Positions 23,650-26,303 of a DNA stretch of 26,303 nt are shown piece after piece. Position 1 is the first letter of the stretch. Each line of letters opens with the position of its first letter. The notes under the pieces were generated by a model. That model was not told the DNA's origin. It did no database searches and worked only from the letters and a program-made list of their open reading frames with translations. The DNA lies in the NCBI GenBank assembly GCA_045564915.1, contig JBJLGL010000010.1, forward strand, positions 1 through 26,303. The letters run 5' to 3'. This stretch comes from JAQWRV01 sp045564915 (GTDB taxonomy: Bacteria > Pseudomonadota > Alphaproteobacteria > Rhodospirillales > Rhodospirillaceae). Made by a program: the position numbers and the translations under genes.

Positions 23650-23988
23650 ATGGTAATTAGTGGAGATATAACCACTGTAAGGCTCAGCATAACCGGACGA
23701 GTGCAGGGTGTTTGGTATCGCGGTTGGACCGTGGATCAGGCCAAGGCGTTAGGTTTGGCCGGCTGGGTTCGCAATTTTACAGATGGCTCTGTTGAGGCCC
23801 TTGTCAACGGTCCAAAAGATAAAGTGGATATTCTGATTGCAGAATGTCATCACGGTCCAGCCCTAGCGCGAGTAGATAATATCGATGTAAATGTCGTGGA
23901 CCCACCAGGCGAGGGTGGGGCATTTCCTACCAGAGAGTTTGAGCAACTCCAAACCTTTGAACCCTGTAAGTTACAGAAGAATTTGTAA
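23650..23988 (+). CDS. acyP: Acylphosphatase
   Basis: A small cytoplasmic enzyme hydrolysing acyl phosphates. The signature VQGVWYRGWTVDQAKALGLA contains the phosphate-binding Arg24 (usually within GVFFR; here GVWYR), and GWVRNFTDGSVEALVNGP contains the catalytic Asn42. Length is 112, with a C-terminal extension of about 15 residues beyond the usual fold. The ATG begins on the base after the pccA stop and has only a weak binding site, which implies translational coupling. A link to carboxyphosphate made by PccA is possible but inferred. Confidence 0.92.
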   Translation: MVISGDITTVRLSITGRVQGVWYRGWTVDQAKALGLAGWVRNFTDGSVEALVNGPKDKVDILIAECHHGPALARVDNIDVNVVDPPGEGGAFPTREFEQLQTFEPCKLQKNL

Positions 23989-24061
23989 AGCATCTCTAGC
24001 ATGGGCAATCAGCTGTATTAGGCGTATCCTTTCGCAATATAAAGACAAGGAAGGCGAGGTT

Positions 24062-24796
24062 ATGGATAAGGATTCAAGACGTAGGGTGCTTGGTACTTTG
24101 GGTGCGGGGGCTCTAGGTGCAGGGCTTACCGCAGCTTCCTCAATTCCTGGTGCGGGCGCTAAGATCACCAATGTTCCAAACGCTTTTATAGGAAAACATG
24201 AACCGGTACCTTTGCCTTTCAATGCGCGCAAACTTGACGGCTTGTCGGAGAAACTGATCACCTCACATTGGGAGAATAATTATGTTGGTTCTGTCAAGGC
24301 CCTGAATATGATCGAGAGTAAGCTGGCACTCGCCATGGCAGATCAACAAATCCCTCCATTAGTTTATAATGGACTTAAGAGGGAGGAATTGCATCGCACA
24401 GGGTCAGTAATTCTCCATGAAATCTATTTTGGGTCCCTTGGCGGGAATGGCAAATCTGGCGGTGATATTTTGCGTGCATTAACAGACTCATTCGGGTCTT
24501 TTGATGATTGGCGGGCTGAGTTTATACGTATTTCTGGGGGGCTTGGCGGTGGCTCTGGTTGGGTTGTGCTATCTATCAATTTGCACACTATGAGCCTGCA
24601 TAACTACTGGTCGGCGGATCACATGCATAATGCGACCAATAGTTTTCCACTCTTGGCGCTAGATATGTACGAGCACTCTTATCATATGGACTATGGCACC
24701 GCAGCGCGACGCTATGTGGACGCGTTTATGGCAAACACTAATTGGGAAGTTGTTGATCAACGCTACCAGCGCGCCCTTCGTATGGCCGCTGCATAG
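24062..24796 (+). CDS. Tat-signal Fe/Mn superoxide dismutase homologue
   Basis: Recognised by the Fe/Mn-SOD C-terminal motif in the variant LDMYEHSYHMDYG (residues 200-212; canonical form DxWEHxYxxDY). I start it at ATG 24062 (244 residues): it gives a twin-arginine signal, SRRRVLGTL at 5-13, with a hydrophobic Ala/Gly stretch to about 33, so export through Tat is likely. Probable metal ligands are His69 (SHWENNY), His119 (LHEIYF), Asp201 and His205. Several second-shell positions differ: no HHxxYV after His69, no Gln four residues before His119, and ADH (185-187) where NQD is usual in Mn enzymes. Fold is well supported; activity and metal are open. 73 bases separate it from acyP. Confidence 0.88.
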   Translation: MDKDSRRRVLGTLGAGALGAGLTAASSIPGAGAKITNVPNAFIGKHEPVPLPFNARKLDGLSEKLITSHWENNYVGSVKALNMIESKLALAMADQQIPPLVYNGLKREELHRTGSVILHEIYFGSLGGNGKSGGDILRALTDSFGSFDDWRAEFIRISGGLGGGSGWVVLSINLHTMSLHNYWSADHMHNATNSFPLLALDMYEHSYHMDYGTAARRYVDAFMANTNWEVVDQRYQRALRMAAA

Positions 24797-24819
24797 GGTT
24801 TAACCTTAAGGAGTTCCTC

Positions 24820-25782
24820 ATGAGCCAAACCGTTCTGACATCTCCGGCCTGCATGACCTATGCCTGTTCGGACCCCAAGAAAATGACGACATTATTGTCG
24901 GATGTTTTTGGTTGGAAGACCTTGTGTGACGGCGCCATAGACGCTGATCTGGAGGCCCTGTGGGGTATTGCGCCAAGCAGTGCTGGTGGATCGTTCGCGG
25001 TCCTTTGTTCTCCGGGATCTGACAGAGGTATGATGCGTATTGTAGCCGGTGAAGACCGGAAACGAAATGCACCCATGAGTACACGTTGGAGTGGTGTCGA
25101 AATCGTAGTTATGGAAGATATCGAAGGGCTCCACGAGAAACTGGAATCGCACCCAGATTTCACTATCGGGCGTTTACCCAAGACCATCGACTTCACTGAT
25201 GCCGGCGCTAATATTCATACCTATTTCTATGTCTACCCGCCAGGCGGTACCCATTTCATGATGACTATGGCGAGAACTGAATGCAGGGATTACGTATTTC
25301 CATACTCACCTAATCCGGTAGGACATATCTTCGATGTTCATCTCGATATCGATAAAGACGGCCCTAGCCGCCGTTTTTACGAAGAGATATTAGGTCTCAC
25401 GGCTGTCTTCGATGAAGATATAACTGAAGGCTTGTTCTATGAAACCTGGGACATCCCGGCGGATTCACCCGCGAATCTGACTCTCCTTAAGGGCGACGCA
25501 CCTAAATTCGGTCTCGATGGTATAGAAATGCGTATTTTTGAAAAAAGAGTTATGGATCCTCTGCCACCGGTTGCTGACAAATTCGATCCCGGCTGTTGCA
25601 TGACAACTTATTCCTGCACTGATATTGAGGCGGTTTACCGCGCTGTTTCGGCGAGTAGCAACGCAACCATTCTTTCCGAACTTCGCCCTGTCAGCGGAGA
25701 GCCTTATGCCGGTGCTACAGCCTTCGCTTTTCTTGGACCTGAAGGCGAGCGGGTAGAAATATGCGATAAGATGTGGGGTTAG
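24820..25782 (+). CDS. VOC-superfamily protein with two double-module domains
   Basis: A 320-residue protein of the vicinal oxygen chelate (glyoxalase/dioxygenase) fold, without signal peptide. Four beta-alpha-beta modules can be traced: residues 10-75 (CMTYACSDPKKMTTLLSDVF), 85-150 (GVEIVVMEDIEGLHEK, then FYVYPPGGTHFMM), 165-235 (HIFDVHLDIDKDGPSRRFYE, then GLTAVFD) and 255-320 (MTTYSCTDIEAVYRA, then FAFLGPEGERVEICD). The usual metal-ligand histidines are not clear in module one. Substrate unknown; a ring-cleaving, isomerase or binding role all remain possible. AAGGAG at 24808-24813 precedes the ATG, 23 bases after the superoxide dismutase gene, so they are probably cotranscribed. Confidence 0.8.
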   Translation: MSQTVLTSPACMTYACSDPKKMTTLLSDVFGWKTLCDGAIDADLEALWGIAPSSAGGSFAVLCSPGSDRGMMRIVAGEDRKRNAPMSTRWSGVEIVVMEDIEGLHEKLESHPDFTIGRLPKTIDFTDAGANIHTYFYVYPPGGTHFMMTMARTECRDYVFPYSPNPVGHIFDVHLDIDKDGPSRRFYEEILGLTAVFDEDITEGLFYETWDIPADSPANLTLLKGDAPKFGLDGIEMRIFEKRVMDPLPPVADKFDPGCCMTTYSCTDIEAVYRAVSASSNATILSELRPVSGEPYAGATAFAFLGPEGERVEICDKMWG

Positions 25783-25838
25783 GTATATCTCGTTCGGTGC
25801 AGTATCAAAGCGTCATTAGCTTCTCTCGGTGGAACGCC

Positions 25839-25958
25839 ATGGGCGATATTAACACCATTAATATGGGCAGGGGCTCAGGCAAGGGTGCGGACCGGGTCGA
25901 AGGTTACCTGACCTATTATATGGAATTCACTGAAAAATATACTGCGGATGTTTTTTGA
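25839..25958 (+). CDS. Doubtful small reading frame or gene remnant
   Basis: A 39-codon frame from ATG 25839 to TGA 25958 in the 236-base gap between the VOC gene and the next gene. It can also be read from a GTG at 25773 that overlaps the VOC stop (61 codons). It contains GRGSGKGADRVEGYLTYYME and ends TEKYTADVF. The residue mix looks protein-like rather than random, but I do not recognise it. It could be a small protein, the decayed end of a larger gene, or chance. Confidence 0.3.
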   Translation: MGDINTINMGRGSGKGADRVEGYLTYYMEFTEKYTADVF

Positions 25959-26018
25959 TGAACCTATGGTTATTCTCTACGGACCGCATCACGGCTTACG
26001 TTAAAGAAGGAAGCACAC

Positions 26019-26303
26019 ATGACTGATCTTTATCCCCAAAGATTTGACCCAATGCTTAGTAGCCTATCTCGTCGATCCTTACTTGGTGGTTTAGGCGCTT
26101 CTGGCCTCTTTTCTGCATCACCCACATTCGGTGCAGTAGATCCTAGTGGCTTGGATTTCTCGCAAAAATCACATCGGATGCAGGCATTGATCAAGATGCG
26201 GGCTTCAATGGATAACCGCATTGTGATGGGGGGTGTACAAGGGCTGTATTATGGGGTCGTAAATAACAAGATAGCGCCGCTCTATGGTGTCCTAGCTGGC
26301 ACG
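26019..26303 (+). CDS. Tat-signal protein resembling DUF1838, N-terminal part
   Basis: The first 95 codons of a gene cut by the window end. AAGGA at 26007-26011 precedes ATG 26019. A twin-arginine signal is visible as LSRRSLLGGLGASGLFSASP at about residues 16-35, so the product is probably exported folded. After the signal, HRMQALIKMRASMDNRIVMG and YYGVVNNKIAPLYGVLAGT resemble, from memory, the start of DUF1838 family proteins, whose function is unknown. The assignment is tentative. It shares Tat export with the superoxide dismutase homologue two genes upstream. Confidence 0.6.
   Translation, partial: MTDLYPQRFDPMLSSLSRRSLLGGLGASGLFSASPTFGAVDPSGLDFSQKSHRMQALIKMRASMDNRIVMGGVQGLYYGVVNNKIAPLYGVLAGT

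Noticed and set aside
23891..24061. 57-residue N-terminal extension of the superoxide dismutase gene overlapping acyP
   Set aside because: The extension is unlike any signal or domain; starting at ATG 24062 places a proper twin-arginine signal at the N-terminus.
24820..25782. VOC protein as methylmalonyl-CoA epimerase, completing the propionyl-CoA pathway next to pccBA
   Set aside because: Epimerases are single-domain proteins of about 135-150 residues with clear metal ligands; this one has four modules in 320 residues, lies beyond two other genes and lacks the recognisable epimerase pattern.
1..26303. Prophage, integrase, transposon, toxin-antitoxin or CRISPR content
   Set aside because: No such gene or repeat array was found; the window is mostly conserved core chromosome.

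Overview
The window is a piece of an alphaproteobacterial chromosome with slightly AT-rich, roughly balanced base composition. Three things point to Alphaproteobacteria: an ATP12-type F1-ATPase assembly chaperone gene, which is restricted to this class and mitochondria; an alpha operon without rpsD and with rpsM directly after adk and no rpmJ; and the order rplQ, HtrA-type protease, rarA, crcB, RluA-type synthase, ATP12. I cannot place it lower than class. The two Tat-type proteins at the right end would suit a free-living, possibly marine, uncultured lineage, but that is a guess.

Region 1 (1-14262) is the end of tuf followed by the contiguous S10, spc and alpha ribosomal operons: rpsJ, rplC, rplD, rplW, rplB, rpsS, rplV, rpsC, rplP, rpmC, rpsQ, rplN, rplX, rplE, rpsN, rpsH, rplF, rplR, rpsE, rpmD, rplO, secY, adk, rpsM, rpsK, rpoA, rplQ. 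All are on the plus strand and tightly packed. The clearest regulatory element is a perfect TTGACA-N16-TATAAT promoter between adk and rpsM, which should give the alpha operon its own transcription. The rpsK-rpoA and rpoA-rplQ gaps contain hairpins that could tune rpoA and rplQ. A strong rho-independent terminator closes the run at 14297-14321.

Region 2 (14330-19344) is a translationally coupled operon: a periplasmic HtrA/Do protease, RarA, the fluoride channel CrcB and an RluA-type pseudouridine synthase, with stop/start overlaps at three successive junctions. The ATP12 chaperone gene follows. The convergent gene at 19352-19909 encodes a YciB-type septation membrane protein and is the only minus-strand gene.

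Region 3 (19910-23988) is a divergent intergenic segment rich in short repeats, then pccB, pccA and an acylphosphatase gene that starts on the base after the pccA stop. PccA and PccB form the biotin-dependent propionyl-CoA carboxylase.

Region 4 (23989-26303) is more accessory: a Tat-signal Fe/Mn superoxide dismutase homologue with an atypical active-site surround, a four-module VOC-fold protein of unknown substrate, a doubtful small reading frame, and the start of a second Tat-signal protein that resembles the DUF1838 family. This right end is the least understood part. No tRNA, rRNA, CRISPR array, insertion sequence or integrase was seen.
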